From assembly GCF_003991875.1 (NCBI RefSeq), contig NZ_CP031423.1:1364001-1428000 (forward strand): a stretch of DNA of 64,000 nucleotides, in the 5' to 3' direction. Under the pieces are notes generated by a model, which saw nothing but the letters and a program-made list of their open reading frames with translations, ran no database searches and was not told the DNA's origin. The position numbers and the translations under genes were made by a program. Below are positions 50,306 to 58,787 of the stretch, piece by piece. The stretch is from Microbacterium lemovicicum. GTDB lineage: Bacteria; Actinomycetota; Actinomycetes; Actinomycetales; Microbacteriaceae. Position 1 is the first letter of the stretch. Each line of letters starts with the position of its first letter.

Positions 50306-50998
50306 TCAGGCCGTGGCGGCCCCCGCGGCCTGGGCGATCACGTCGGCCACGACATCGGCCTGCGAGACGTAGACCGCGTGACTTCCCGGGACGGTGGTGA
50401 TCTCGGCGCCCATTCGCGTGGCCATGTGCTGCAGCATCGCCTGGTCGAACGCCTTGTCGTCGCGGCCGATCACCGCCCAGGTCGGCCGCTCGCGCCACGC
50501 GGCCTTCGTCACGGGCACGGCGAACACCGACATGTTGACGGGCACCTGCGCGTCCCGCAGGAACGCCGCCTCGTTCTCGTCGAGATCGGCCGCGAATCCG
50601 GCCGCGAAGCTGTCGCGAGCCAGGAAGCCGTAGCCGTCGTCGCCGATGTCGATGACGAACTCGGGCGTCGGGGCGAAGCCCTCGTACTGCTGGGCGCTGG
50701 TCTCCCCCGTATCGGGCGCCAGCGCGGCGACATAGACGAGCGCAGCGACGTTCGGGTGGAGTCCGGCCTCCGTGATCACGGTGCCGCCCCAGGAGTGTCC
50801 GACGAGCACCGCAGGGCCGTCCTGCTGGTCGAGCACGCGCGTCGTCGCCGTCACGTCGTCCTCGAGCGAGGTCAGCGGGTTCTGCACGACGGACACGCGC
50901 AGGCCGCGCGCGGTCAGCCGGTCATAGACCTTGCGCCAGCCCGAGCCGTCGGCGAATGCGCCGTGCACCAGGACGACGTTGGTGATGTCGGTGTTCAT
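50306..50998 (-). CDS. Alpha/beta hydrolase
   Basis: A 230-residue alpha/beta hydrolase of the small AHL-lactonase/RsbQ-like esterase group: VVLVHGAFADGSGW (oxyanion loop), nucleophile elbow VGHSWGG (Ser), an acid region near VIGRDDKAFD, and His in VPGSHAVYVS. Substrate unknown; many relatives are annotated as salicylate-esterase-like. ATG 50998 follows gaggaga. About 90 bp upstream lies a 20-bp AT-rich palindrome overlapping the probable promoter, implying a dedicated regulator. Confidence 0.9.
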   Translation of the reverse strand: MNTDITNVVLVHGAFADGSGWRKVYDRLTARGLRVSVVQNPLTSLEDDVTATTRVLDQQDGPAVLVGHSWGGTVITEAGLHPNVAALVYVAALAPDTGETSAQQYEGFAPTPEFVIDIGDDGYGFLARDSFAAGFAADLDENEAAFLRDAQVPVNMSVFAVPVTKAAWRERPTWAVIGRDDKAFDQAMLQHMATRMGAEITTVPGSHAVYVSQADVVADVIAQAAGAATA

Positions 50999-51080
50999 GG
51001 AGTCTCCTCGTTCGATGTGCGGATGCCGCGCCCACCACTCCCCGACGGGTGTGGCGGCACGGCACCCGGCGACTCCTGCG

Positions 51081-51100
51081 ATACGCAATATATTGCATAT
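51081..51100. promoter_or_regulatory. 20-bp AT-rich palindrome, candidate operator
   Basis: ATACGCAATATATTGCATAT is symmetric except for one base pair, with a perfect 12-bp core GCAATATATTGC. It sits in an otherwise GC-rich spacer upstream of the alpha/beta hydrolase gene (minus strand) and after the GMC gene, and contains TATA-like hexamers that could be the -10. This size and symmetry suit a dimeric helix-turn-helix repressor. Confidence 0.6.
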
Positions 51101-51187
51101 AGGCTTTGAGCGCCAGATGTGGGCACCCCGAAGGTCGGCAGAGCGCACCTCGACACCGGCGGCGGGCGGTGCCGCCGGCATCCGTCG

Positions 51188-52735
51188 TCAGCGACCGGCG
51201 AGCATCCGATCCGCTGTGCGCAGCGACAGCGCCATCTGGGTGAGACCCGGATTGGCGGCGAGCGCGCTCGGGAAGGTGGAGTTGTCGCAGATCCAGAGGT
51301 TGTCGATGTCGTGCGAGCGTCCCTCGGCGTCGACGACCCCCTCCCCCGGGTCGTCGCTCATCCGGCAGGTACCGAGGGTGTGGGCGCTGCGCGGGAGCAC
51401 GCGGGTGGTGCGGGCACCGGCCGCCTCGAGGATGCTCGTCATCGTTCGTACGGCGTGGGTGTCGATCGCCTTCTCGTTGTCGCCCGGCGAGAAGGTGATG
51501 GTCGCTCTGGGGAGTCCCCATTCGTCGAGTTCGGACGAGAGGTCGAGTCGGTTTCCGTCGGCGGGGAGGCACTCGGCGTTCATTCCGATCCCGGCGCTGT
51601 AGCGGCCGGCATCCAGCTCGTCCATCAGCTCCTGTCCCCACAGGTCTCCGCCGCGCACGAGCGACGTCGCGTACGTGAACGGCATCACGCCGAGGCTCTG
51701 GAGGAGGTAGCCGCCGGCGAAATCGGCGTCGGAGGGCCGGAGGAAATCCTCCGTGATCAGGGCGGACGGATAACCGCGGTACCCGCGGATCTGCTCGTCG
51801 AAGCGTCCCCACACCTGCACCGCGCCGTGGGCGAGGAAGTTGCGGCCGACCATGCCGCTGGAATTCGCGATGCCGGCGTGGAGAAGCAGGCGTGGCGTCT
51901 CTACTCCCCCGCCTGCGAGCACGAGCGCATCGCACCGCTGGCGGCGCTCGACGCCGTCGCGCCGGTAGGTCACGGCGGTGACCCGTCCACGCGCGTCCTG
52001 CTCGATCCCGATGGCGACGGACTCGGGACGGATCTCGGCGCCCGCAGCGACGGCGGCGGGCAGGTAGGTGATGGCGGTGGACGCCTTCGAGCCGTGCCGC
52101 TCGCCCTGGTGGATGGATCCCACGTTCGTGGTGGCATGGCGCAGCCCGTGGTGCGGCTGGTCGCGGTCGCGCGTGATGATCGCGGCGGGAGCGTCGGTCG
52201 CGCGGATGCCGAGCGCGGCCGTGCCGACGGCCATGAGGTCGGCGGGCGCATTGCGCTGCGGCGGCGCGTACAGGTAGGTGCGCGAGGGGTCCCACGGATA
52301 CGGCGTCGGACCGGAGACGCCGATGTACGCCTCGACCTCGACGAGGTAGCGCGTGAGCTCGTCGGGATCGACCGGCCAGTCGGCGCCGAGCCCGGTCTCG
52401 GTGTGGAGTCGGAGGTCGCGCGCGTCGGGCCGCGGCGTGAACGCCCCCCAGTGCACGGTGCCGCCGCCCACGCCGAACCCGCTGTTGTTCGGGCCGAACG
52501 CGGTCGGCGCGTCACCGCCGCTGAAGCGGCTCGACATCCAGTTGATCGCCGTCGCGTCGATCTCATCGGGGGTGGAGTCGGCGGGGTCGTGGTTCGGGCC
52601 CGCCTCCAGCGCGACCACGCGCAGGCCGCGCTCGGCGAGCCGGGCGAGGAGCGGGGCTCCTCCGGCACCGGTGCCGATCACCACGACGTCGACGCTCTCG
52701 TCGTCGTCGTAGGTCTTCATTCCGTCGAGGTTCAT
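51188..52735 (-). CDS. GMC-family FAD oxidoreductase
   Basis: 515 residues. FAD binding by VVVIGTGAGGAPLLARLAERGL and EAGP near the N-terminus, a GGGTVHWGAFTPRP segment, LVLAGGGVETPRLLL, and the GMC C-terminal block AHTLGTCRMSDDPGEG to STFPSALAANPGLTQMALSLRTADRML with the catalytic His region. GMC enzymes oxidise alcohols or sugars; large subunits of the gluconate-2-dehydrogenase type work with a small subunit 3. That subunit is encoded directly upstream as a fusion domain, and the genes overlap by 4 bp, so they are probably one complex. No signal peptide. Confidence 0.93.
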   Translation of the reverse strand: MNLDGMKTYDDDESVDVVVIGTGAGGAPLLARLAERGLRVVALEAGPNHDPADSTPDEIDATAINWMSSRFSGGDAPTAFGPNNSGFGVGGGTVHWGAFTPRPDARDLRLHTETGLGADWPVDPDELTRYLVEVEAYIGVSGPTPYPWDPSRTYLYAPPQRNAPADLMAVGTAALGIRATDAPAAIITRDRDQPHHGLRHATTNVGSIHQGERHGSKASTAITYLPAAVAAGAEIRPESVAIGIEQDARGRVTAVTYRRDGVERRQRCDALVLAGGGVETPRLLLHAGIANSSGMVGRNFLAHGAVQVWGRFDEQIRGYRGYPSALITEDFLRPSDADFAGGYLLQSLGVMPFTYATSLVRGGDLWGQELMDELDAGRYSAGIGMNAECLPADGNRLDLSSELDEWGLPRATITFSPGDNEKAIDTHAVRTMTSILEAAGARTTRVLPRSAHTLGTCRMSDDPGEGVVDAEGRSHDIDNLWICDNSTFPSALAANPGLTQMALSLRTADRMLAGR

Positions 52736-54114
52736 GCGTCGCTTCCGGTCTGGTCGGGGCCTGCGGGTCGCCCGAGGTCGGAGGGCTCCCAGTCGTCGCG
52801 TACACCGGCCGCGAGCGTGCGGTAGCCGGCGAAGGCGACGTCCTCCGCGCCGGTCGCGAAGCCGTCGTAGCCGACGCGCGCCAGCGAGGCAGGGTGGATC
52901 AGCCACTCCCGTGCGAGGTCGACCCGCACATCCTGGAACCAGCGGCGCAGCGCCTCGCCGTCCGCGGCGGCTCCGGGCACGCCCTCGCCGGCGAGCACGG
53001 CCTCGAGCGCGGCATCCGGATCGTCGTCCCACGCTGCGGCCAGGTCGTCGAGGCCCTCACGGTAGGCCTCGTCGTCGGAGAGGGCGCCGGTCGGCCGCCA
53101 CCCGTCTCCTCCGCCCGCGGCGAGTTCGGCGTCGACGCGGGCGGCGATGTCGATCCGTCCGCCGTCGGGCTGCGGCACGAGCCGGTCGGCGATGGATCGC
53201 AGCAGGCCGAGCTGCGTCGCGCTGAGCACACGTGGCGCGTAGTCGGGAGAGTCGGCGAGCGCGCGCCGGGCGAGGGTGCTGCGCACCCGCGGCGTGGTGC
53301 GCGGCGAGGCGATGAGCCGGCCCCATTCGGCGGGGACGGGCGCGCGGCGGGCCTCGATCCCCTCCCAGAGGTCGGACATCGCAGCGGCGACGGCGCCCGG
53401 TCGCTCGTAAGGGAGCAGGTGTCCGGCGCCCGGCAGCGAGACGAAGCGGGCGCGCGGGTACACGTCTGCCAGCAGCGCCGGCTGGGCAGAGGCGCCCAGC
53501 AGCTCGTCCTCGTCGCCGCCGAGCACGACGCACGGGAGGTCGAGGACGCCGATGGATGCTGCGAGGTCCTCGTCGCTCCCTTGTTCGAGCCAGCGACGCC
53601 AGGCCAGGGGCGACATCGTGCGGACGGTGTCGATGACGTCGCGCTCCCAGACCTCGGGCAGCGGTGCCCCGACGTTGTCCTGGACGAAGGCGCGCGCGTG
53701 CTCCTCGGAGATGGGCCCGCCGGCGACCCAGGAGAGCATCTCGGCCCGCTTCTCATCGGGCATGGGCTCGGGTCGCGGCGGCGACGGCGCGAGCAGCACG
53801 AGACCCATGAGGCCGAAGGCCGCGATCTCGCCGTCGCGCACGCGCTGGGCGATGCGCGCGGCGATCTTCCCTCCCATGCTGTGCGCGCACAGCAGCCACG
53901 GGCCGCCGTCGGCCTCGCGCTCGATGACGGCGACGGCTACGTCGACCTGGGCGTCGACGGAGCCGTCGGCGGCGTCCTCCGACCCGCCCTGCCCGGGCAG
54001 GTCGATGCCGATCACGCGGAAGCGGGCGTCGAGCTCAGCGATGAGCGGAAGAGCGGCGGCGGCGTCGAGGCCGAGCCCGGGGAGGAAGAAGACGGTGCAG
54101 GCCGGCGCCGTCAC
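52732..54114 (-). CDS. Alpha/beta hydrolase fused to a gluconate 2-dehydrogenase subunit 3-like domain
   Basis: 460 residues in two parts. Residues ~1-265 are an alpha/beta hydrolase (FFLPGLGLDA, nucleophile CAHSMGGKIA, PCVVLGGDEDELLG, His in PGAGHLLPYERP). Residues ~290-455 resemble the subunit 3 family of gluconate 2-dehydrogenase-type GMC complexes: LSATQLGLLRSIADRLVPQ, IDIAARVDAELA, WLIHPASLARVGYDG. In most such operons subunit 3 is separate and exported by Tat; here it has no signal and rides on a hydrolase. GTG 54114 overlaps the SDR stop and the stop overlaps the GMC start. A role in opening a lactone produced by the dehydrogenases is a reasonable inference. Confidence 0.85.
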   Translation of the reverse strand: MTAPACTVFFLPGLGLDAAAALPLIAELDARFRVIGIDLPGQGGSEDAADGSVDAQVDVAVAVIEREADGGPWLLCAHSMGGKIAARIAQRVRDGEIAAFGLMGLVLLAPSPPRPEPMPDEKRAEMLSWVAGGPISEEHARAFVQDNVGAPLPEVWERDVIDTVRTMSPLAWRRWLEQGSDEDLAASIGVLDLPCVVLGGDEDELLGASAQPALLADVYPRARFVSLPGAGHLLPYERPGAVAAAMSDLWEGIEARRAPVPAEWGRLIASPRTTPRVRSTLARRALADSPDYAPRVLSATQLGLLRSIADRLVPQPDGGRIDIAARVDAELAAGGGDGWRPTGALSDDEAYREGLDDLAAAWDDDPDAALEAVLAGEGVPGAAADGEALRRWFQDVRVDLAREWLIHPASLARVGYDGFATGAEDVAFAGYRTLAAGVRDDWEPSDLGRPAGPDQTGSDA

Positions 54115-55010
54115 GGCGTGACCATGCCGCCGTTGACGTTCAGCGTCGCACCGGACACGTAGCCGGACTCCGCCGACGCGAGGTACACGTACGCCGGGGC
54201 GAGCTCGGCCGGCTGGCCCGACCGCTGGTAGGTGTTCTCGTCGTCGAAAGCGGCCATCTGCTCGTCCGAGACCCCTCCCGACACCTGCAGCGCCGTCCAG
54301 ACGGGTCCCGGCGCCACCACGTTCACGCGGATGCCCCGCGGCGCGAGCTGCTGGGCGAGCCCCTTCGACAGGTTGTTGATCGCCGCCTTCGTCGCGGCGT
54401 AGTCGAGGCGATCGGGCGCGGGCTTGTACGCCTCGAGCGATGCGGTGTTGATGATGCTGGCGCCCTCGCGGAGGTGCGCCATGGCCGCCTTGGTGATCCA
54501 GAAGGTGGCGAACACGTTCGTGCGGAACGTCGATTCGAACTGCTCGTCGCTGAGGTCCTCCAGCCGGTCGACGGCGACCTGCTTGCCGGCGTTGTTGACC
54601 AGGATGTCCAGTCCCCCGAGGAAGTCGGCAGCGTCCGCCACCAGACGGCGGCACGTCTCGGCGTCGGAGACGTCGGCCACGATGGCGCGGCCGCGACGAC
54701 CGGCGTCCTCGACGAGCGAGAGGATGTGCGCGGCATCCTCCTCCTCGCCCGGAAGATGGGTGATGACGACGTCGGCGCCCTCGCGGGCGAACGCGATGGC
54801 CACCGCTCCCCCGATGCCGGAGTCGCCGCCGGTGATCAGCGCGCGGCGGCCGTCGAGGCGACCGCTCCCCCGGTACGTGGCCTCGCCGAGGTCGGGCACC
54901 GGAGTCATGCGTGCCTGCACGCCGGGCTCGGGCTGGTGCTGGATGGGCGGCTCGACCCGGTCGTATCGGGTCACCGGGTTGACGAGACTGTACTGATCCT
55001 CCTGCGGCAT
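54111..55010 (-). CDS. SDR-family oxidoreductase (YghA/glucose-1-dehydrogenase-like)
   Basis: A 299-residue classical SDR with a ~50-residue N-terminal extension (VTRYDRVEPPIQHQPEPG) typical of the YghA/GsiB-associated group. NAD(P)-binding ALITGGDSGIGGAVAIAF, LVNNAGKQ, catalytic Ser in NTASLEAY, and Tyr-x3-Lys in LDYAATKAA are all intact; the C-terminus VSGATLNVNGGM is canonical. First gene of the three-gene redox operon, with TAGCGT exactly 6 nt before its ATG. The substrate is likely an alcohol or aldose. Confidence 0.93.
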   Translation of the reverse strand: MPQEDQYSLVNPVTRYDRVEPPIQHQPEPGVQARMTPVPDLGEATYRGSGRLDGRRALITGGDSGIGGAVAIAFAREGADVVITHLPGEEEDAAHILSLVEDAGRRGRAIVADVSDAETCRRLVADAADFLGGLDILVNNAGKQVAVDRLEDLSDEQFESTFRTNVFATFWITKAAMAHLREGASIINTASLEAYKPAPDRLDYAATKAAINNLSKGLAQQLAPRGIRVNVVAPGPVWTALQVSGGVSDEQMAAFDDENTYQRSGQPAELAPAYVYLASAESGYVSGATLNVNGGMVTP

Positions 55011-55016
55011 ACCGCC

Positions 55017-55022
55017 ACGCTA
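55017..55022 (-). promoter_or_regulatory. Putative -10 element (TAGCGT) of a leaderless promoter
   Basis: TAGCGT on the minus strand lies 6 nt before ATG 55010 and would drive the SDR-hydrolase-GMC operon. Confidence 0.5.
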
Positions 55023-55119
55023 GAACGCGGAAACCATCCGGCCGGGGGCTTGCGCTCGCCGGGGGATGCAGTACAAGGCGTCACCCCGACCGGCTCAGGG
55101 CGGCCCTGGGGTCGACGGC

Positions 55120-55125
55120 TATCCT
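55120..55125 (+). promoter_or_regulatory. Putative -10 element (TATCCT) for the histidine kinase
   Basis: TATCCT would start a transcript near 55132 with a ~28-nt leader carrying gaggaga before GTG 55160. Confidence 0.4.
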
Positions 55126-55159
55126 GGGCGCAGAGAGTCGTTCGCGAGGAGATGGGTGC

Positions 55160-56386
55160 GTGGCCACTGCGCAGGACGCGACGCGACGGCATGCGATCGC
55201 CGCATACCGGGTCATCGGCGAGCCGCCCGAGCCCGACCTGGAAGGCCTCGTCCAGCTGGCCGCCGCGATCTGCGGCGTCTCGAGCGCGGTGATCAACATC
55301 ATCGACGATCGGCATCAGCACCAGATCGCGGCCGTCGGCATCGAGCCTTCGACATGCAGCCGTGAGGATTCCATGTGCGCCGTGGTCTTCCGGCAGCCCG
55401 GCCACGTCATCGTGCCCGACGCCCGCGTCGATGCGCGGTTCGCGAGCAATCCCTTCGTGACGGGTGACATCGCCCGCATCCGGTTCTACGCGTCGAGCCC
55501 CCTCGTCACACCGTCCGGCATTCCCATCGGCACGCTGTGCGTCTTCGACGAGGAAGTCCGCGAGCTGTCCGCCCGGGACAGCGCGGCGCTGGTGATCCTC
55601 GCCCGTCAGGTCGTGGACGTCCTCGAGCTGCGACGCATGACGCGGGCGCTGCGCGCGTCGAACGATCAGCTGCAGAACTTCGCCTCGCAGGTGAGCCACG
55701 ACCTGCGCAATCCGCTCACCGCGGTGCTCGGCTTCATCGAGCTCGCCGCCGGAAGCCCGGAGCTCGCGGATGCACCACGCGCCGTATACGCCCTCGGACG
55801 CGCCGAGTCCGCCGCCGCTCGCATGGAGACGATGATCGGGGAGCTCCTGGACTTCGCCCGTATCGGCGCCGATCCTCGCCGCACGCTCGTCGACCTGGAA
55901 GCGGTCCTGCGCACGGTCGTGGAAGACCTCGATGCGACGCTCCGAACCACGCCGACCCGGCTGACCATCGACGCGGCCGTGCAGGTGCGGGCAGACGAGA
56001 CGCTCCTCGTCGTGCTGTTGCAGAACCTCGTGTTCAACGCCATCAAGTTCAGCGCAGCCGGCGGCAGGGCGCCGGTCGTGCACGTGAGCGCCGTGGACAT
56101 CTCGGGGGGCTGGCGCATCACCGTCGACGACAACGGTCCGGGTGTCGCCGTGGCCGAACGTGAGAGCGTCTTTGAGCTGTTCGAGCGTGGAGGCGCGACG
56201 GAGGTGGACGGCGCGGGGATCGGGCTGTCCACCTGTCGTCGCATCGTGGAGGCGCACGGCGGACTGATCGGAATCGACGACTCGCCGTTCGGCGGCGCAT
56301 CGATCTGGGTGGTCCTGCCGGACCCGGCATGGGCGTCGTCGCCGTCCGCGGCGCCCACGCCGGACGACCTTCCGGTCAGCGCCTGA
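55160..56386 (+). CDS. Orphan GAF-domain sensor histidine kinase
   Basis: 408 residues, no transmembrane helix. An N-terminal GAF domain (~25-150: SSAVINIIDDRHQHQIAAVG, FYASSPLVTPSGIPIGTLCVFD) is followed by the HisKA dimerisation helix with phospho-acceptor H180 in SQVSHDLRNPLTAVLG, and an HATPase domain with the N-box LVFNAIKFS, DDNGPGV (G1) and GAGIGLSTCRRIVEAHGG (G2). It would autophosphorylate in response to a cytosolic ligand or redox signal and pass the phosphate to a response regulator, but none is encoded nearby. Confidence 0.93.
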   Translation: MATAQDATRRHAIAAYRVIGEPPEPDLEGLVQLAAAICGVSSAVINIIDDRHQHQIAAVGIEPSTCSREDSMCAVVFRQPGHVIVPDARVDARFASNPFVTGDIARIRFYASSPLVTPSGIPIGTLCVFDEEVRELSARDSAALVILARQVVDVLELRRMTRALRASNDQLQNFASQVSHDLRNPLTAVLGFIELAAGSPELADAPRAVYALGRAESAAARMETMIGELLDFARIGADPRRTLVDLEAVLRTVVEDLDATLRTTPTRLTIDAAVQVRADETLLVVLLQNLVFNAIKFSAAGGRAPVVHVSAVDISGGWRITVDDNGPGVAVAERESVFELFERGGATEVDGAGIGLSTCRRIVEAHGGLIGIDDSPFGGASIWVVLPDPAWASSPSAAPTPDDLPVSA

Positions 56387-56395
56387 TCGAGCCGG

Positions 56396-56842
56396 TCAGC
56401 CGCGTGCGGTGCGGGCCTCGAGAAGAGCCTGGATGCGTGCGACGCCGGCGGAGAGATTGCTGCGCACGCCCTGCTCGATCATCGGCTCGACGAAGCGCAT
56501 CATGCCCGCCGGCTCGCCGTCGATGCGGGCCGCGAGACGCGTGCGCTCGCCGTCGGGTGTCAGGTCGAAGGTGACCGTGGTGGGCAGCGGACCCGACACG
56601 CTGGTGATCCGCATGCGGCGCGGCGCCTCGAAGTCCGTCACGCGGAACTCGAACTCCACCTCGCGTCCGACCGCCGTCATCCGCGACCGCAGGCGGCTGC
56701 CGACGCCGATCGGCGGCGGCGAGAGCAGCTCCTCGGAAATGACCGACGGGTCCCAGAGCGGTCGGTTGGCGCCGTCGCTCACGAAAGCGAACACCTCGTC
56801 GACGGGGTGGTCGATCGTGGCGGTTTCAATGACGGTGAACAT
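56396..56842 (-). CDS. SRPBCC-family (polyketide cyclase/START-like) protein
   Basis: A 148-residue helix-grip fold protein: FTVIETATIDHPVDEVFAFVSDGANRPLWDP at the N-terminus is the standard SRPBCC opening, followed by SRLRSRMTAVGREVEFEFRVTDFE, TTVTFDLTPDGERTRLAARID, and a long C-terminal helix. Such proteins bind hydrophobic ligands in a cavity; ligand unknown. ATG 56842 is preceded by gaagga. Convergent with the histidine kinase, 9 bp apart. Confidence 0.9.
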   Translation of the reverse strand: MFTVIETATIDHPVDEVFAFVSDGANRPLWDPSVISEELLSPPPIGVGSRLRSRMTAVGREVEFEFRVTDFEAPRRMRITSVSGPLPTTVTFDLTPDGERTRLAARIDGEPAGMMRFVEPMIEQGVRSNLSAGVARIQALLEARTARG

Positions 56843-56932
56843 CGGGCTCCTTCGGCGCGGTCGTGCGATCTGATCACAGGCGCGGTCGGGGATGCAACCG
56901 GTGGCGCCCCGTCGCCCGTCGTGCACGCGCGC

Positions 56933-57901
56933 TCACCGATCAGGGTCGTACGCCTCCCACAGGATGCGGGCGTGCAGGCGTTTGGAGGCCTCGACGCCCC
57001 GCCGATCATGGCGGAGCGCGCTGACCCATTCGCGCACCCGCGCGCCCACCGCGGCGAGCACCATGCGCACGTCGGCATGGCGGGCGGGGGGAAGGACGGC
57101 CTCGGCCTCGGGCATGCGCCCTTTCCGCGGAAGCGTGCCGTCGAGGTGGCGGACAGCCAGCCGTGCGACGCCGATCGCGTGGCCGTTGATGACCGCGTGG
57201 GCGGCTCCTTCGATCTCCCAGCGCCACGCGTCCTGCGCCGCCGCGACGATCCGCGAGTGGAAGCGTCGCGGTGACGAGTGGTCGAACTCGCCGCGGACGA
57301 GCAGCACCTTCGCCGTGACCGGGGCGATCTCTTCGCGCATGCGGAAGCGCAGCATCGCCGGAAGGGTGCGCAGGAAGTATCCCGTGCCGCAGAGGAGGTA
57401 CGCGGCGAGGGCCGTCATGGCCAGATGCACCGACTCGTGCACAGAGGACTGCGCGAAGCGGACGGCCTGGATCAGCGCCCCGGGCTCCTGGTCGTCGACG
57501 ACCGGTCCGACGAGGATGGCGTGGCTGATGCGGGGGCGGCGTCGCAGCACCTCGACGACGACCTGCGTGCCCATCGAGTGCCCGAGCAGCACGGGGTTCT
57601 CGAGATCGAAGCGATCGAGCACCGCCTCGACCTGGTCGGCGAAGAACGCCGTGTCGGGGCGTCCCGGCGGCTTCGGCAGGCCGCCGAAGCCGGGGAGGTC
57701 TAGAGAGTAGACGTCGCCGCGATGTGCCAGCGTCGGCGCGAGGAACTCGAAATAGGTCGAGGCCACGCCGAGACCGGCGACCAGCACGAAGGGGCGGGAC
57801 GGACCCGGCTCGGTCATGCCGACGTGCGTCACCCTCGTGATTGCGTCATCGCACTCGACGAGGTCGACGTCGATGCGGATGGGCGAGCGATCTTCCGGCA
57901 T
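56933..57901 (-). CDS. Alpha/beta hydrolase
   Basis: 322 residues: FVLVAGLGVAS oxyanion region, GDVYSLDLPGFGG, nucleophile elbow LLGHSMGTQVVVEVL, acid in LLVRGEFDHSSP, and His in IEGAAHAVINGHA. A hydrophobic cap (~150-200) may shape a lipophilic site. The C-terminal ~70 residues after the hydrolase fold (DVRMVLAAVGARVREWVSALRHDRRG) are basic and helical. Start at ATG 57901, with CATCCT 6 nt upstream, a weak version of the leaderless signal. Substrate unknown. Confidence 0.88.
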   Translation of the reverse strand: MPEDRSPIRIDVDLVECDDAITRVTHVGMTEPGPSRPFVLVAGLGVASTYFEFLAPTLAHRGDVYSLDLPGFGGLPKPPGRPDTAFFADQVEAVLDRFDLENPVLLGHSMGTQVVVEVLRRRPRISHAILVGPVVDDQEPGALIQAVRFAQSSVHESVHLAMTALAAYLLCGTGYFLRTLPAMLRFRMREEIAPVTAKVLLVRGEFDHSSPRRFHSRIVAAAQDAWRWEIEGAAHAVINGHAIGVARLAVRHLDGTLPRKGRMPEAEAVLPPARHADVRMVLAAVGARVREWVSALRHDRRGVEASKRLHARILWEAYDPDR

Positions 57902-57946
57902 CCTTCCAGGATGGCAGTTCGCTCCGGTCCTCCCGGACACGCGCCC

Positions 57947-57952
57947 TACCCT
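57947..57952 (+). promoter_or_regulatory. Putative -10 element (TACCCT) of a leaderless promoter
   Basis: TACCCT lies 6 nt before ATG 57959. The intervening gggggа-like purine run is too close for normal ribosome binding. Confidence 0.45.
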
Positions 57953-57958
57953 GGGGGA

Positions 57959-58348
57959 ATGGATGCCGCGACCTCCCGCCACGCGACGGTGCGCGCCGCG
58001 GAGATCGAGCTGCTGGGCTCGGACGCCCGGAGGGATCCGTCGAGGGCGGCGGAGCTGATGCATCCGGACTTCCTCGAGATCGGCCGATCGGGGCGGGTGC
58101 GGTTCTTCGACGAGATGGTGGAGGCGCTCGCCGCGGAGGACGCGCGCCCGACCCCTGTCACCGATGAGTGGCGCTTCCGCGACCTGGCGCCGGGCATCGT
58201 GCTGGTGACCTACCGGATCCGGCGCGCCGGCCGCGACAGCCGTCACTCGTCCATCTGGGACCTCGCGGACGGGTCGCCCCGGGTGGTGTTCCACCAGGGG
58301 ACGCACCTTCCCGACGGCTCCGCGGATCAGGACCGACCCCGCGGGTGA
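57959..58348 (+). CDS. NTF2-like/DUF4440 protein
   Basis: 129 residues of the SnoaL/NTF2-like cone fold: TVRAAEIELLGSDARRDPSRAAELMHPDFLEIGRSG is the classic opening helix and loop, followed by strands WRFRDLAPGIVLVTYRIRR and SRHSSIWDLADGSPRVVFHQGTHL. The family includes small isomerases, dehydratases and ligand-binding proteins; no specific role can be given. ATG 57959 lies 6 nt after TACCCT. Confidence 0.87.
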   Translation: MDAATSRHATVRAAEIELLGSDARRDPSRAAELMHPDFLEIGRSGRVRFFDEMVEALAAEDARPTPVTDEWRFRDLAPGIVLVTYRIRRAGRDSRHSSIWDLADGSPRVVFHQGTHLPDGSADQDRPRG

Positions 58349-58386
58349 GGGCGCGGGAAGGTCTATCGACGACAGACGGACTCGCC

Positions 58387-58392
58387 TAGCGT
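58387..58392 (+). promoter_or_regulatory. Putative -10 element (TAGCGT) of a leaderless promoter
   Basis: TAGCGT is followed by 6 nt (ggacgg) and ATG 58399. Confidence 0.5.
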
Positions 58393-58398
58393 GGACGG

Positions 58399-58746
58399 AT
58401 GACTCCGAACACACGCCGCACCCCAGGCCGCGCCGGACGGACGACGGCCCATGTCTTCGAAGCCCTGCTGGTCCTCGCGCTGGCCTGCCTGGCCGCCGGC
58501 TTCGCGTGGGTCATCGCCGGCAGCGTCGGCATCAGCCTGCTGACCGGCGCGACCTTCGGCCTCCTCGGATCGCTGTGGGCGTGGCGGACCGTTCGGACCG
58601 GTCGGACGCCGCAGGACGACCACGCCGGCGATCAGCGCCGCGCCGGCTCCCGGCCGATCGCCGAGGAGCGACGCCGCCGAGGTCAGGGCGGCGCGTTCGA
58701 CCAGCCGGGCACCTCCGGGTTCGGAACGCCCGGACTCGGCGGCTGA
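58399..58746 (+). CDS. Small two-helix membrane protein of unknown function
   Basis: 115 residues: a basic start (TPNTRRTPGRAGR), two hydrophobic helices (FEALLVLALACLAAGFAWVIAG and ISLLTGATFGLLGSLWAW), then a ~50-residue charged, glycine-rich tail that is probably cytoplasmic and disordered. Not recognised. It has its own leaderless-type promoter and is convergent with the SGNH hydrolase gene. Confidence 0.75.
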   Translation: MTPNTRRTPGRAGRTTAHVFEALLVLALACLAAGFAWVIAGSVGISLLTGATFGLLGSLWAWRTVRTGRTPQDDHAGDQRRAGSRPIAEERRRRGQGGAFDQPGTSGFGTPGLGG

Positions 58747-58787
58747 CGGCGCTGCCGCCGCCGTCCGCGGAGGGCGGTGCCGTCCGG

